A stretch of DNA of 39,994 bases from CAYVCG01 sp964449985 (GTDB taxonomy: Bacteria; Bacillota; Clostridia; Lachnospirales; WRAX01): NCBI GenBank assembly GCA_964449985.1, contig CAYVCG010000010.1, forward strand, positions 1-39,994, written 5' to 3'. This document shows positions 1 to 9,800 of the stretch, piece after piece. The notes under the pieces were generated by a model, which was given only the letters and a program-made list of their open reading frames with translations, had not been told where the DNA came from and searched no databases. How positions within the stretch are numbered: position 1 is the stretch's first letter; the number at the start of each line of letters is the position of its first letter. The translations under genes were made by a program, and so were the position numbers.

Positions 1-639
1 TTTATCATTCAAAAGCTCATGAAAACTATCTATAATAACCGTCGCCTTGGACAAATCCTGTTCGCCTGTGGCTTCGCTGCGATATGCTATACACTTCATC
101 CCGGCGTTATATGCTGCTTTGACGCCGTTGCCGGAGTCTTCAATAACAATGCATTCCTCTGGTTTAAGCCCCAATTCCTCGGCAGTTTTTAAAAACACCT
201 CAGGATGAGGCTTGCAATGCTCCAAATGCTGTGAGCTCATAACGACCTCGAAATAATCCTTTATCCCAAGCTTCTCCAAAATATGATTGATGAATACATA
301 TCTGGACGATGATGCAACAGCCAGCCTAATGTCTATCCCTGAGAGCATTTTTAAAAGCTCAGGAATCCCCGCGACAGGTTCAAACTCAGTCGTTTTAAGC
401 ATGTCCATACGCACCACATCATGCGCTTCCACAAGAAACGGGGCACTTTCTTTAAGCCCAAACAATTCAATATATTTTTCCCACAAATCTATGCTGGACA
501 TACCCGCAAACGGTTTTACATCCTCCAATGTCGCTTCGGGATATCCATTTTGCTGCAACGTTATCATGTCTGTAGCAAAATGAAACGCTTGGCTATCCAC
601 AAGCACCCCATCCATATCAAAAATAATAGCCTTATGCAT
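1..639 (-). CDS. HAD-superfamily phosphatase (beta-phosphoglucomutase-like), 3' end cut by window
   Basis: Reading the minus strand from ATG 639 gives an uninterrupted frame to the window edge (213 codons, no stop). The N-terminus reads MHKAIIFDMDGVLVDS, with the HAD motif I DxD pair that forms and supports the phospho-aspartate. Motif IV-like VIEDSGNGVKAA lies near the far end, and a small helical cap sits between them, as in the beta-phosphoglucomutase/CbbY subgroup. Such enzymes are cytosolic Mg2+-dependent sugar-phosphate phosphatases or mutases; the substrate cannot be told from sequence. The start is fixed by an AAGGAGG ribosome site just upstream (about 651-658). It stands alone, with its own candidate promoter. 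Sure of superfamily, unsure of substrate. Confidence 0.88.
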   Translation of the reverse strand, partial: MHKAIIFDMDGVLVDSQAFHFATDMITLQQNGYPEATLEDVKPFAGMSSIDLWEKYIELFGLKESAPFLVEAHDVVRMDMLKTTEFEPVAGIPELLKMLSGIDIRLAVASSSRYVFINHILEKLGIKDYFEVVMSSQHLEHCKPHPEVFLKTAEELGLKPEECIVIEDSGNGVKAAYNAGMKCIAYRSEATGEQDLSKATVIIDSFHELLNDK

Positions 640-674
640 TTAGTATAAAAACCTCCTTAAATTACTGGTAATTT

Positions 675-703
675 ATACTAACACATAATGGCTAAAACGT
701 AAA
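675..703 (-). promoter_or_regulatory. Candidate promoter of the HAD phosphatase
   Basis: On the minus strand TTTACG (698-703) and TAGTAT (675-680) are separated by 17 bases, upstream of the ribosome site of the HAD gene. A short palindrome, AAATTAC-TG-GTAATTT (about 659-674), follows immediately and would overlap the transcription start, so it could be an operator. Promoter assignment is by consensus only. Confidence 0.4.
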
Positions 704-763
704 GTGGTAATATGTTACTTTATACAAATATTTTACATTTATTTTGGATGCCGGCATAGAGCT

Positions 764-1519
764 CTAATCATAATAAATACGATAAACCTCATCTGTGTAG
801 TTACCCTCTGCATTATAAATAATAAGAGGAGGCAAAACTTTTAGCATCGGTCTTCCGCCGCGAACCGCTTCTATCAAAACCATGGCCGGCTCTTTCTCAA
901 CAGCCGGATACACAAACCGTAGCGTCTTTGGCTCCAGCTTGTTTGAGCGCAAAGTTACAAAAATATCTGCAAGGCGATGCGGCCGATGTATCATATAAAA
1001 TCTGCCTTGCGGCCGTAAAAGCCGCGCAGCTCCATAAACAACATCCTCCAACGTGCATAATAACTCATGTCTTGCGATAGCCTTTGGGCTATAGCTGTTT
1101 ATAAGCCCACCTCCGCTGTTCATATATGGCGGATTGGACGTTATGACATCAAACGACGATGGCTTATAAAGCGCTAAAACATCCTTAATATCGCCCTGCT
1201 GTATTATAATTTTGCCGGAAAGACCGTTAAGATCAACGCTCCGTTTTGCCATATCAACGCTTTCCTGTTGAATCTCCAAGCCATAAAACAAATCTCCGTC
1301 TGTCTTTGCTTCGAGCAATATCGGTATAATCCCAGTGCCTGTTCCGAGATCCAGCGCAGTTTCGCCGGTATGCACACGGGCAAAACCGGAAAGCAACACA
1401 GCATCCTGCCCGAAACAAAACCGCTTGGGATCCTGAATAATCCTATAACCGTTTCTATGCAGATCGTCAACCCGCTCATAATCATGCAATAAAACCCCGT
1501 TAATAAAAAAATCGGGCAT
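764..1519 (-). CDS. tRNA1(Val) (adenine(37)-N6)-methyltransferase-like protein (YabB/TrmN6 family)
   Basis: This 251-residue class I SAM-dependent methyltransferase has the SAM-binding loop LDLGTGTGIIP (about residues 56-66) and the N6-adenine/glutamine methyltransferase motif NPPY (about 129-132). The family modifies adenine in tRNA, as E. coli TrmN6 does at A37 of tRNA1-Val; B. subtilis YabB is the counterpart and sits in the same gene neighbourhood. It is the last gene of the tmk-holB operon, starting 14 bases after the ricT stop. The N-terminal extension before the SAM fold and the aromatic C-terminus fit the family. Substrate is inferred from family membership and context; other N6-adenine or protein N5-glutamine targets cannot be excluded. 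Confidence 0.87.
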   Translation of the reverse strand: MPDFFINGVLLHDYERVDDLHRNGYRIIQDPKRFCFGQDAVLLSGFARVHTGETALDLGTGTGIIPILLEAKTDGDLFYGLEIQQESVDMAKRSVDLNGLSGKIIIQQGDIKDVLALYKPSSFDVITSNPPYMNSGGGLINSYSPKAIARHELLCTLEDVVYGAARLLRPQGRFYMIHRPHRLADIFVTLRSNKLEPKTLRFVYPAVEKEPAMVLIEAVRGGRPMLKVLPPLIIYNAEGNYTDEVYRIYYD

Positions 1520-1533
1520 ATAATCTCAAATCC

Positions 1534-2418
1534 TTAATCCAAAATCTTTTTGAGCTCAGACATCGGCACGTTGTCAACAAATCCACGCTGATGTTTAGAG
1601 CTTCTTGATTCCACAATCTTTATCTCATCCAACGAATAAAAATTAATGACTTTATCGTCCTGATCCGGCTTATTCACAGCCGTTTTAACAAGCTGGCGCA
1701 ACACACTGACAGAAAGCACCTCGCCCCTCCCATCCGGAGTCATTATAATATCGCCTTCATTTGGCAGGTTTCTGTTTAAATACTCATACGTTTCTTCTTC
1801 GTATTTAAGGCAACACATAAGCCTTCCGCATATGCCCGAGATTTTCGTTGGGTTTAGGGAAAGATTTTGATCCTTTGCCATCTTTATGGAAACAGGCTGA
1901 AACTCGTCCAAAAACGTTGCGCAGCATAACGTCCTTCCGCATATACCCATACCGTTTAAAATCTTCGCTTCGTCACGCACACCTATTTGCCTAAGCTCAA
2001 TACGCATACGGAAGATAGATGCAAGATCCTTAACAAGCTCGCGAAAATCAACACGCCCGTCTGCTGTGAAATAAAAAATAATCTTGTTAAGGTCAAAAGT
2101 AAGCTCAACGTCCACAAGCTTCATAACAAGACCGTGTTTTTCAATCTTTTCCGCACATATAACCAAAGCCTCCGCTTCTTTTTCCTTGTTTTTTGCCTCC
2201 TGTATAAAATCTTCATCCGTAGCAACGCGGATGACTTTTTTAAGCGGCTGGACAATATCTTTGTCGTCAACCTCGCGGTTTCCGATTTCAACCCGGCCGA
2301 ATTCAATCCCTCTGGCCGTTTCAACAATCGCATGTTGGCCCGCAGGTATCTCCATACCATCAGGATCGAAGTAATATATTTTACCGGCTTCTCTAAAGCG
2401 TACGCCTATAATCTCCAT
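1534..2418 (-). CDS. ricT: PSP1-domain protein RicT (YaaT)
   Basis: 294 residues, the usual size for RicT/YaaT. The central to C-terminal part has the PSP1 domain with paired cysteine clusters: GICGRTLCC (about residues 157-165) and GICGRLMCC (about 195-203). In B. subtilis RicT forms a complex with RicA and RicF that carries iron-sulfur clusters and acts with RNase Y in processing several operon mRNAs, affecting sporulation, competence and biofilm formation; it is membrane-associated. The gene sits directly after holB (26-base gap), as in Bacillus. It has a clear ribosome site (AGGAG about 9 bases before ATG 2418). RicA and RicF are not in this window, so the complex is inferred. Confidence 0.93.
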   Translation of the reverse strand: MEIIGVRFREAGKIYYFDPDGMEIPAGQHAIVETARGIEFGRVEIGNREVDDKDIVQPLKKVIRVATDEDFIQEAKNKEKEAEALVICAEKIEKHGLVMKLVDVELTFDLNKIIFYFTADGRVDFRELVKDLASIFRMRIELRQIGVRDEAKILNGMGICGRTLCCATFLDEFQPVSIKMAKDQNLSLNPTKISGICGRLMCCLKYEEETYEYLNRNLPNEGDIIMTPDGRGEVLSVSVLRQLVKTAVNKPDQDDKVINFYSLDEIKIVESRSSKHQRGFVDNVPMSELKKILD

Positions 2419-2444
2419 CGTTTTTTCTCCTTATGTAAAATATT

Positions 2445-3437
2445 TTATAACCGCCCGCTTAGCTTTAACAGCATAACCTCAGCAGCCATTTGGAAATTTG
2501 CATTATATTTTAAATTTATACGAGCATCTGAAACAGCATCAAGGCTTTTGCACACATGATCAAATGAGACTTCGGCATTTGCCTTTAGCTTATCCAAAAC
2601 ATCCTTTTGCATTACTGATTCATCACCAAGCTGCTTTAAAACAGCGATATCCCTATACCATAGCAGCGCAACGTTTAAAGCATCATCCATACTGTCTTTA
2701 AACGGTTCCAGCTCTTTTGCCAATAAAAAAACGTCTGCCAAATCCTTTTTGTGTATACCATCTAAAACTTCCAGCACCTTCTGCCGAAGCGCAAGAAATT
2801 TATCATCGAACCCTGATTTTATCGCAAGACCAATACTTCCGCCGGAATAAACGCTTAAAAACCTAGCCGTCTCCCGCGTATGCGAAGAGTTTTCAACGAG
2901 ATAATTTTCTACAGCGTTTAATGAAAGCGGTTTGAATTTCAGTATTTGGCAGCGGGACAAAATCGTGGGCAACAAAAGACCCTCACTAGTGGCCGTTAAA
3001 AGAAAAATGCCGTGTGATGAGGGCTCCTCAAGGGTTTTTAGCAAAGCGTTCTGAGCGGCTGTAGTCATTTCATGGGCATCTTTTATAATAAAAACCTTGT
3101 ATCTGTATTTATAAGGCATTATAGCATCAGCCCTAGAGGCCTGTTCTCGTATATCATCAACACCCAGAGCTTTTGTTTTTGTTGGTATAACTCTAATAAC
3201 ATCAGGGTTGTTCATAGAATCAAACGAGATACAAGAACTGCATGTTCCGCATGCAAAGCCTGAACTCTGGCGATTTTCGCAAAGCAATGTCTTTGCAAAG
3301 CAGTTGGCCATAAGATTTTTTCCCATGCCCTTTCCGCCGGAAAATAAATACGCATGGTTTATTCTATCGTTTATGATGGATTTTTGCAAGGTTTTTATAA
3401 TGATTTCATTGCCGGTTATGCCGCCGAAATCAAACAT
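2445..3437 (-). CDS. holB: DNA polymerase III subunit delta'
   Basis: 330-residue clamp-loader AAA+ protein. The P-loop position reads GGKGMGKN (residues 34-41), with Asn replacing the usual Ser/Thr, as expected for delta', a stator that does not hydrolyse ATP. A zinc-finger-type cysteine set follows (Cys53, 63, 66, 69). Further on are KTLEEPS and the SRC box (TILSRC), which supplies the arginine finger to the neighbouring gamma/tau subunit. It loads the sliding clamp DnaN together with DnaX and HolA. The position between yaaR and ricT is the standard Firmicutes arrangement. Start ATG 3437 has a GGAG-type site upstream. Confidence 0.94.
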   Translation of the reverse strand: MFDFGGITGNEIIIKTLQKSIINDRINHAYLFSGGKGMGKNLMANCFAKTLLCENRQSSGFACGTCSSCISFDSMNNPDVIRVIPTKTKALGVDDIREQASRADAIMPYKYRYKVFIIKDAHEMTTAAQNALLKTLEEPSSHGIFLLTATSEGLLLPTILSRCQILKFKPLSLNAVENYLVENSSHTRETARFLSVYSGGSIGLAIKSGFDDKFLALRQKVLEVLDGIHKKDLADVFLLAKELEPFKDSMDDALNVALLWYRDIAVLKQLGDESVMQKDVLDKLKANAEVSFDHVCKSLDAVSDARINLKYNANFQMAAEVMLLKLSGRL

Positions 3438-3462
3438 ATAAATGATTCCTCCGTGTTGAAAA

Positions 3463-3900
3463 CTATATCATAATATCCAGCAGCAAGCCGCGAATTTCAT
3501 CAGTTTTATCCAATATTTTAATATGGTCTTTCTCTTTCTTTAAAAGCTCCTGAGCCAAGTCGTCCACTTCCTTGTTAATAAGCTTAACAATGCCATAGAC
3601 GCGATGGCGCCCGCGGCGGTCAAGAAAGTTTTCTCTTGTAAATTGGTGAGAATTGGTGACAACCTCGTTTATAAAATCGCCTATCAGGTTTTTATACTGC
3701 TTTAAGTCTTTAATATCCATATGCTCAGCGATTTTTTTGCCCTGCACTGTTATATCGCTTATAAGCCCGTCCAAACGTTCTTTTAAACCGGCTTCGCCAA
3801 TACGGTTTAGCGTAAAAGAAAATTCTTCATTGCTTACCCTTTCTTTTACCGGAGTAAGATCCGTTTGGGCTATGGGTGTTGTCTCGGAAATACGTATCAT
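3463..3900 (-). CDS. yaaR: YaaR family protein (DUF327)
   Basis: 145 residues from the start MIRISET. This start (ATG 3900) is preferred over an upstream in-frame ATG at 3939 because GGGAGA lies 6 bases before it and no ribosome site serves the upstream one. The protein is helical and charged, with the conserved RRGRHRVYGIVKLINKEV-type segment near residues 106-125. DUF327 proteins are found almost only between darA and holB in Firmicutes, and their biochemical role is unknown. Recognition rests on size, helical pattern and position in the operon. Confidence 0.88.
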   Translation of the reverse strand: MIRISETTPIAQTDLTPVKERVSNEEFSFTLNRIGEAGLKERLDGLISDITVQGKKIAEHMDIKDLKQYKNLIGDFINEVVTNSHQFTRENFLDRRGRHRVYGIVKLINKEVDDLAQELLKKEKDHIKILDKTDEIRGLLLDIMI

Positions 3901-3997
3901 AAAGAATCTCCCTTCGCTGTTAGTGTTTTTTAAAAACATTTAATATTTTTGCTATTTATATTCTTTGCCCTAAAATCATAATATCATTCCAAGCAAA

Positions 3998-4327
3998 TCA
4001 GAATTTTTTAAAATCACAAACGTCTAGCACAAAAACTGTCGCTCCTCCGACAGTTACATCAATCGGCAGCGGAACATAATTTTCCGTTGGGCCGACAGGC
4101 GTTGAATTAACTGCAACAGAGCGTTTTCTAGAACGGCAGGTCTTTTCAATAATGTTCATTAATTCTTCTGTTTTTTCATCTTCGACGCCACAAATTATTG
4201 TTGTGTTTCCTGAGCGCAAAAACCCTCCAGTCGAGGCGAGCTTTGTTACGCCATAACCGCTTTCGTTAAGCAAATCAATAATTTCAAAAGCATCTTCATC
4301 ATGAATAATCGCCATTACAAGCTTCAT
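3998..4327 (-). CDS. darA: Cyclic-di-AMP receptor DarA (PII-like, DUF970)
   Basis: 109 residues with a PII-like ferredoxin fold. The family signature GGFLRSGNTT (about residues 34-43) lies in the region that contacts c-di-AMP in the DarA/PstA crystal structures. The protein forms a trimer that binds c-di-AMP at subunit interfaces; the output partner is unknown in most species. The gene lies between tmk and yaaR, the conserved place in Firmicutes. Its presence implies that the organism makes c-di-AMP. Start ATG 4327 has a GGAGGAG ribosome site. Confidence 0.94.
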   Translation of the reverse strand: MKLVMAIIHDEDAFEIIDLLNESGYGVTKLASTGGFLRSGNTTIICGVEDEKTEELMNIIEKTCRSRKRSVAVNSTPVGPTENYVPLPIDVTVGGATVFVLDVCDFKKF

Positions 4328-4408
4328 GCAGTCTCCTCCTTACGCAAATTATGTATCGGTTTTTTTAACAAAAAAATTAAATTTTTATTTTATAACATAA
4401 CACATGCA

Positions 4409-5032
4409 TTAGTTTGGAAGCATCTCATCAATCTTTCCAACAATAAAGCTATTTATATTCTTGGGCGATTGAGCCGCATTTATAACATATATGCGTTTAT
4501 TATATTTGGCAGCAAGCTTTCTGTATCCTGTGCAAACGTTGTTATAAAACTCCAAGTCCTCGCTTTCCATACGATCGGGGGATGTATCTTTCTTTTTTCT
4601 TGCTAAAGACTTTTGCGGATCCATATCCAAAAGAAACGTGATATCCGGCGTAAGACCGCCCGTGGCATATGAGTTTATAATTTCCACGGTTTCGACCCCA
4701 AGCCTTCTTCCAAAACCCTGATAAGCTATGGATGAATCCAAGAATCTGTCACAAATAACTATTTGCCCATTTAGCAAAGCAGGCCTTATTGTTTCGCTTA
4801 TTATTTGCGCTCGTGCTGCTGCATAAAGCAGGCTTTCTGTTAATGGGGTTATATTAATATTTTCATTATCAATTATTATATCACGAATTTTTTCGCTTAT
4901 TTTTGTTCCTCCAGGCTCTCGGGTCAAAACAACGTTATGCCCTTTGCCGATTAAGTATTCATAAAGCATTTTTGATTGTAGGCTTTTGCCTGAACCGTCA
5001 ATACCCTCCATAGTTATAAACAAACCGTCCAT
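4409..5032 (-). CDS. tmk: Thymidylate kinase
   Basis: 207 residues. The P-loop EGIDGSGKS (about residues 9-17), the TREPGGT substrate loop (about 37-43) and the DR motif CDRFLDSS (about 94-101) are all present, followed by a LID region with arginine and lysine residues. It phosphorylates dTMP to dTDP for DNA synthesis. It is the first gene of the tmk-darA-yaaR-holB-ricT-methyltransferase unit, with a candidate promoter just upstream (5090-5117). The 81-base gap to darA is larger than the other spacings in the unit, so a second internal promoter is possible. Confidence 0.96.
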   Translation of the reverse strand: MDGLFITMEGIDGSGKSLQSKMLYEYLIGKGHNVVLTREPGGTKISEKIRDIIIDNENINITPLTESLLYAAARAQIISETIRPALLNGQIVICDRFLDSSIAYQGFGRRLGVETVEIINSYATGGLTPDITFLLDMDPQKSLARKKKDTSPDRMESEDLEFYNNVCTGYRKLAAKYNKRIYVINAAQSPKNINSFIVGKIDEMLPN

Positions 5033-5089
5033 AATATTTTACCTCAGATTTTATGATTTTTCTTACGCCATGATAATTTTATAGTATTC

Positions 5090-5117
5090 ATTATATCATA
5101 TATAAATCGTTTGGCAA
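5090..5117 (-). promoter_or_regulatory. Candidate promoter of the tmk operon
   Basis: On the minus strand TTGCCA (5112-5117), a 16-base spacer and a perfect TATAAT (5090-5095) lie about 60 bases before the tmk start. This is the only good sigma-A-type match in the tmk upstream gap. Confidence 0.55.
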
Positions 5118-5163
5118 ACATGAATTTCCGCCATATTTCTCTTTTTCAGGCATTTCTTCATAC

Positions 5164-5195
5164 AAAAAAAGCAATCCCTCGTGAGATTGCCTTTT
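5164..5195 (-). terminator. Rho-independent terminator after the DUF6512-like gene
   Basis: On the minus strand GCAATC (5185-5190) pairs with GATTGC (5171-5176), extended by A-T pairs, and is followed by seven Ts (5164-5170). It starts within a few bases of the stop codon of the membrane-protein gene at 5201. Confidence 0.8.
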
Positions 5196-5200
5196 AAACA

Positions 5201-5743
5201 TCATATGCCATATGTTCCTGTCGACCCATCCATAAAAATCGGGAAATGCGGCGGATTAAACGTGAATGCCACAAATATCAATACGATAATAACAAACAAC
5301 AAAATCACAATCGTAGAATCTATGCCCTTTGAATATCTGTAAAAATGAAGGCCAGCCATCTGCCCTAAAAATACTGCAACAAGCAAAATCAGCATATCAA
5401 CAATTAAGATTTCAACACCGAATGCACCTGTATAAAAATAATAGATCATAGGCATCGCCAACAAGGAAACAACAAGAGAAACAAGCCCACCTGTCATCCA
5501 TGCATTTTTATCAATACAGTATTTTTTGCCGTTGACTATGTAATACAACACCCACCATAGTATAACCGGAAGCAAAACCATCTTAGAATGTTCCCAAACG
5601 CTTTCGTTAACCGGGCTTATAGCTCCAATCAATGTCATCTTACCTGAGAAATCATACAAGAAATGCATACAAGCGCCAATCAAAAATAACGCCGGTATTC
5701 CAAGTAGTATCCACTTTTCCGGCTTTGAACTAGCTTTGTTCAT
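5201..5743 (-). CDS. Multi-spanning membrane protein, DUF6512-like
   Basis: 180 residues with about five or six hydrophobic segments (about residues 12-30, 52-70, 82-104, 108-130, 143-165). A short conserved-looking motif, SPVNESVWEHSKM, lies between the first two and resembles the family I know as DUF6512, in which a Trp-Glu-His cluster follows the first membrane helix. No enzymatic or transport function is known for it. It has a good AGGAGG site before ATG 5743 and its own terminator. It may be co-transcribed with the amidohydrolase gene upstream (50-base gap). Confidence 0.75.
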   Translation of the reverse strand: MNKASSKPEKWILLGIPALFLIGACMHFLYDFSGKMTLIGAISPVNESVWEHSKMVLLPVILWWVLYYIVNGKKYCIDKNAWMTGGLVSLVVSLLAMPMIYYFYTGAFGVEILIVDMLILLVAVFLGQMAGLHFYRYSKGIDSTIVILLFVIIVLIFVAFTFNPPHFPIFMDGSTGTYGI

Positions 5744-5793
5744 ATAAATGCCTCCTTTATCTTTTTTATAAACCTATGCTCGTCAACACCTGT

Positions 5794-6588
5794 TTATTCG
5801 CTCTCGCCTAGTATTTTTAAAGCATTTTTAAGCAGTATTCTGTCACAGTCTTCCTTAGGAAGCCCCAAGCCGCAAAACCGCTCTAATTCGCTTTTCGGGC
5901 TCCACATAGGGAAATCAGAACCGAATAAAATCCGCTCGGAACCGTAAATATTTATAAGCTCTTTGGAGCGTTTATCCCCTAAAAACTCCATAGAACTTGA
6001 TACGTCTAAATAACAAAATCTGTCCGCAAGATATTCCAAAGCCAAATCAAAGACAGACCAACCTCCAAAATGAGCAGCTATAACCGTAAGCTTTGGAAAC
6101 ATATCAAGGGCGGCAGCCAAGCGCTTTGGATGCGAAAACGTATATCTATAATCGCCGCAATGTATTATAATAGGCAAACGACCTTCTATTATTTCAAAAA
6201 TCTTAAACATCTTTGGATCATCTATGTTAAACTGTTGAACATCAGGGTGCACCTTTACCCCTTTAAACCCAAGCCCCAATATTCTATCTATTTCAGCTTC
6301 AATACCCTCCATATCAGGATGGATAGCAGCAAAGCCTATAAACTCTTTATGCTTAGAACATTCCAACGCAATAAAATCATTGATCCCGCAAACATTGGCC
6401 GGAGTCAGAGCAACAGAATGAACAACAAATCTGCTTATCCCAGCCTGTTTCCCTATATCAATCAAACCATCCGGCGTACCATCGGCCTGCATTTCAATCG
6501 AATAAAAATCCCCAACGCTTTTTACCGCTTTATGCGCAATCTTTTCAGGGTATATATGCGCATGAAAATCAATAATTTCCATCTTCAT
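5794..6588 (-). CDS. Amidohydrolase family protein (amidohydrolase-2 / TIM-barrel metal-dependent hydrolase)
   Basis: 264 residues. The metal-binding HxH motif is near the start (IIDFHAHIYP). Later barrel-strand motifs include GVKVHPDVQ, a His in IIHCGDYR, IAAHFGG and the C-terminal metal Asp in LFGSDFPMW (about residue 220). This pattern fits the PF04909 group, which contains decarboxylases (ACMSD type) and lactone or amide hydrolases. The substrate is not predictable. No signal peptide, so it is cytosolic. The start ATG 6588 has a weak AGCGAG-like ribosome site; an in-frame ATG two codons later is an alternative. Confidence 0.85.
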   Translation of the reverse strand: MKMEIIDFHAHIYPEKIAHKAVKSVGDFYSIEMQADGTPDGLIDIGKQAGISRFVVHSVALTPANVCGINDFIALECSKHKEFIGFAAIHPDMEGIEAEIDRILGLGFKGVKVHPDVQQFNIDDPKMFKIFEIIEGRLPIIIHCGDYRYTFSHPKRLAAALDMFPKLTVIAAHFGGWSVFDLALEYLADRFCYLDVSSSMEFLGDKRSKELINIYGSERILFGSDFPMWSPKSELERFCGLGLPKEDCDRILLKNALKILGESE

Positions 6589-6876
6589 TCATCTCGCTTT
6601 TCAGTTTTTATATTTCTATTTATTATATTACCATAAATGAAACCATTTTTAAAGGCAAGGAAATTATATTGTATTTGTCAATTAATTCAATGCAAGCCTG
6701 CTCAATCATGGCTAATAATCATATATATTTCATTGACTTTATAAAAAAAATGCGGTATAATCAACTAAAATGGGTGTTTCGTCGCTTTGTTTTTCAAACA
6801 GCTATTGTTCGGCGATATGCTTTTTAAATTTTTTAGTAAAAGAAAAATATATAAATTAAGAAAGGGAGAATGAAAG
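6589..6876. other. Divergent intergenic region upstream of the GH78 gene
   Basis: 288 AT-rich bases between divergent genes. They hold the GH78 promoter (6733-6761) and about 109 bases of predicted 5' leader. The leader can fold partly: GTCGC near 6782 with GCGAT near 6811, and TTTG with CAAA inside. I do not recognise a known riboswitch. A TATAAT near 6626 on the minus strand may serve the amidohydrolase gene but lacks a good -35. Confidence 0.5.
6733..6761 (+). promoter_or_regulatory. Sigma-A-type promoter of the GH78 gene
   Basis: TTGACT (6733-6738), a 17-base spacer and a perfect TATAAT (6756-6761). The expected start near 6768 leaves a leader of about 109 bases before the gene. Confidence 0.75.
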
Positions 6877-9800
6877 ATGTTAAGACTAAAAAGAAAACTA
6901 ATGGCGATTGTAACTATATCCGCCATGCTCGCTTCCCTTTTGGGAACAGGAGGAATAACCGCAGCAGCGGCGGAAAACAATCCGCCCCTTCCTCCAACAG
7001 GGCTCAGAGTAGAGCTGCTAAGCGAAGCTTTTGGTATCGGGCCATCCAACCCTGCTCTTTCCTGGGAAGTCAATGACAATGATTCCAACGAGATTCAAAC
7101 AGCTTATCAAGTATTAGTTGCAAGCACAAAAGAAAAAATCGATGCAAACAATGCAGATGTTTATGACTCTGGCAAGGTTTTATCAGACGAATCTACATAT
7201 GTTAAGCTGGAAAACCTTTCCCTTGCTCAAAACTCGCTGTACTACTGGAAGGTCAGAACATGGGACAAGGCAGATGCCCCGAGCCAATATTCCGAACCAA
7301 AATGCATAACAACAGCAGTCGGTTCTTCTTGGGCAAGCACTGATTCTGTTTGGGTCTCCCAGCAGGATATTTATCAGCAAAATGGCTGGACTAATTACGC
7401 TGTTGAAGCAGATATTAAAGTGAATGAAGTTGCTTTAGCACTTACGTTCAGAACGCAAGCTCCAGCCAGCTATGCTATTGCATTGCAGTTCCGTGGCGAC
7501 GGAACTATGTCTTATCTCTATAGAAACGGCGGAGCATGGGCAGCTTTAGCAAACGGCACAGTGACTTATCCGGCTAACGCCAAAATCGTCGTTGGCACAT
7601 ATAGCCATGTCAAGGTTGAATGCATCGGAACGACATATACAACATATATCAACGGCGTTCAGGTTGACAAGCGCACTATTTCTACACCAGCAATTACGAG
7701 CGGAACAATCGGTTTTAGAACCGGCGGATCAGAATCCGGCACAGCTAAAAACATCGAGGTTTATAAAATCGATGCAGCTGGCGTGAAAGGCGATGCTTTG
7801 TATGCTGACAATTTTGCCGGCGGCATTAACAGCTTTTCTGGCGGAACTGTGGCAAATGGCGAAATAGCTATTCCAAGAGGCGGAGACTATTATATGAACG
7901 CTCTTGGCGTTTCCCCACAAAACGGCAATTTCGCATTTTTAAGAAACGAGTTTGATATTGCCGATAAAGACGCTATTGAAAAAGCAATCGTCAGCGTTAC
8001 TGCTAAATCAACTACAAATATTCGTCAATACGTTTACAGCCTCTTCTTAAACGGCGAATCTGTGGGTATCGGCCCGGCCCGTTCCAACGATTCTGCTAAA
8101 ATTACGTTCTATAACAGCTACGATGTAACTAACTTATTAAAAACCGGCAAAAACGCTATCGGTGCTGTCAACTATGCAACATCCAACAAGCAATTTCTTC
8201 TTCAAATGACAGTATTCTATAAAGACGGAACAAAGCAAGTCTTGCTTAACAGCGGACGTGATCGCGCTTTGTGGAAATCTTTGGACGGTACCGCTGCTTT
8301 TGGCGAAACAGGTTCTTCCATCGGAACATCATACTACACAGCTGCTTCTGAAAATCTGAACGCAAACATATATCCGTTTGGCTGGGATATGCCCGGGTTT
8401 GATGACTCCCGTTGGGATGCACCTATGAGCAAGGGTCAAATTTTGTCATCCGGGTTTAAACTAGCTCCAAACACGTCAGAAAACGTAAATAGATATTTGG
8501 TTGATGTTGCAAAGGTTGTTAACAAAGGAAATGGCAACTATTTTATAGATTTGGGCAAAGAGGTTATTGGCGGATTCTATCTTGATATAGACAGCCATGT
8601 TTCCCAGGCAATAACTGTTCGGGCAGGCGAGCAAACCAGCGCCCCCAACACTGTTAGATACGCTATGCTTACAGGCAATAACTATCAGGAAACATGGACA
8701 CTTAAACAAGGCCCTCAAGTGTTACAAAACTTTGGCATGAAAGCCATCCGCTATGTGGAAATTCTTAACTCCCCTGTGGAAATAAAGGCAGAAAACTGTA
8801 AAGCTGTTTCCCTGCGCCAAGCTTTTGATGACAACGCTTCATCGTTTAACTCCAGCGACGACTTTATGAACACCCTTTATGAATTTACAAAATACTCAAT
8901 CAAAGCCACCAATCAGGACTTGTATGTGGATTCCCAATCCCGCGAGCGCGGCGCTTATGAAGGCGACGTTATTATAAACGGTCTTTCCGCTTATGGCGTT
9001 GAAGCGAACTACTCTTTGGCCAGGTTCACTAACGAAAATTTGTATACCAACGCTACATGGCCTGCTGAATACAAACTGTTCTCTGTTATAGCTGCTTATT
9101 TGGATTATATTTATTCCGGCAATATTGATTCTCTTGTAAGCAATTATGATGTAATAAAAGGCAAGCTGTTTGATAGCAAATTTAATACAACAATCAACCT
9201 TGTCCAACGCCCAACCTCTGCTGGCAGCGGCACAAATGCCATCCTTGTGGACTGGCCTGACGGCGAGCGTGACGGATATGCATACAGCTCCGCAGAATAT
9301 AATACCGTTTTCAATGCAGTGCATTATTGGGCATATGATTGCATGGCTAAAATAGCAGATGCGGTTGGTAAAACAGCGGATGCAGGATATTACACAAACC
9401 GTGCGGCGCTCCTTAAACAAGGCATGATAGACAGACTTTTTGACAAGGACAAAGGCATATTTAGAGACGGTCTTACTAACACATTGGCTCCAATCAACAA
9501 CTATTCGCAGCACGCAAACGCTTTTCCTTTGTCATGCGGCATAGTTGACGATGCGTCTATGGCGGCATCCATTGCCAAAAATATAGACGCAAGAGGCTTA
9601 AAGACCAGTGTTTACGGCTCATTCTTCGTGCTTGCTGGATTATATCGCGCAGAAGCCGGACTTGAAGCCTATAAAATAATGACTGCTAATCAAATCAGAA
9701 GCTGGAAACACGTTATAAACGACTTAGGTGCAACCATGGCAACAGAAGCATGGGATCCTACTTTAAAGGGTAATATGACGTTCTCGCATCCATGGGGTTC

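Noticed and set aside
1987..2559. A 190-codon plus-strand frame across ricT and holB
   Set aside because: It overlaps two well-supported genes in the opposite strand and has no ribosome site or recognisable domain.
6070..6636. A 188-codon plus-strand frame over the amidohydrolase gene
   Set aside because: Antisense to a gene with intact metal motifs; no ribosome site.
6768..6876. A riboswitch in the rhamnosidase leader
   Set aside because: The leader folds only weakly and matches no riboswitch consensus I know, including c-di-GMP types.
8896..9513. A 205-codon open frame antisense to the rhamnosidase catalytic region
   Set aside because: It lies wholly inside a clear gene, has no ribosome site and cysteine-rich, family-less translation; it is a shadow of codon bias on the other strand.
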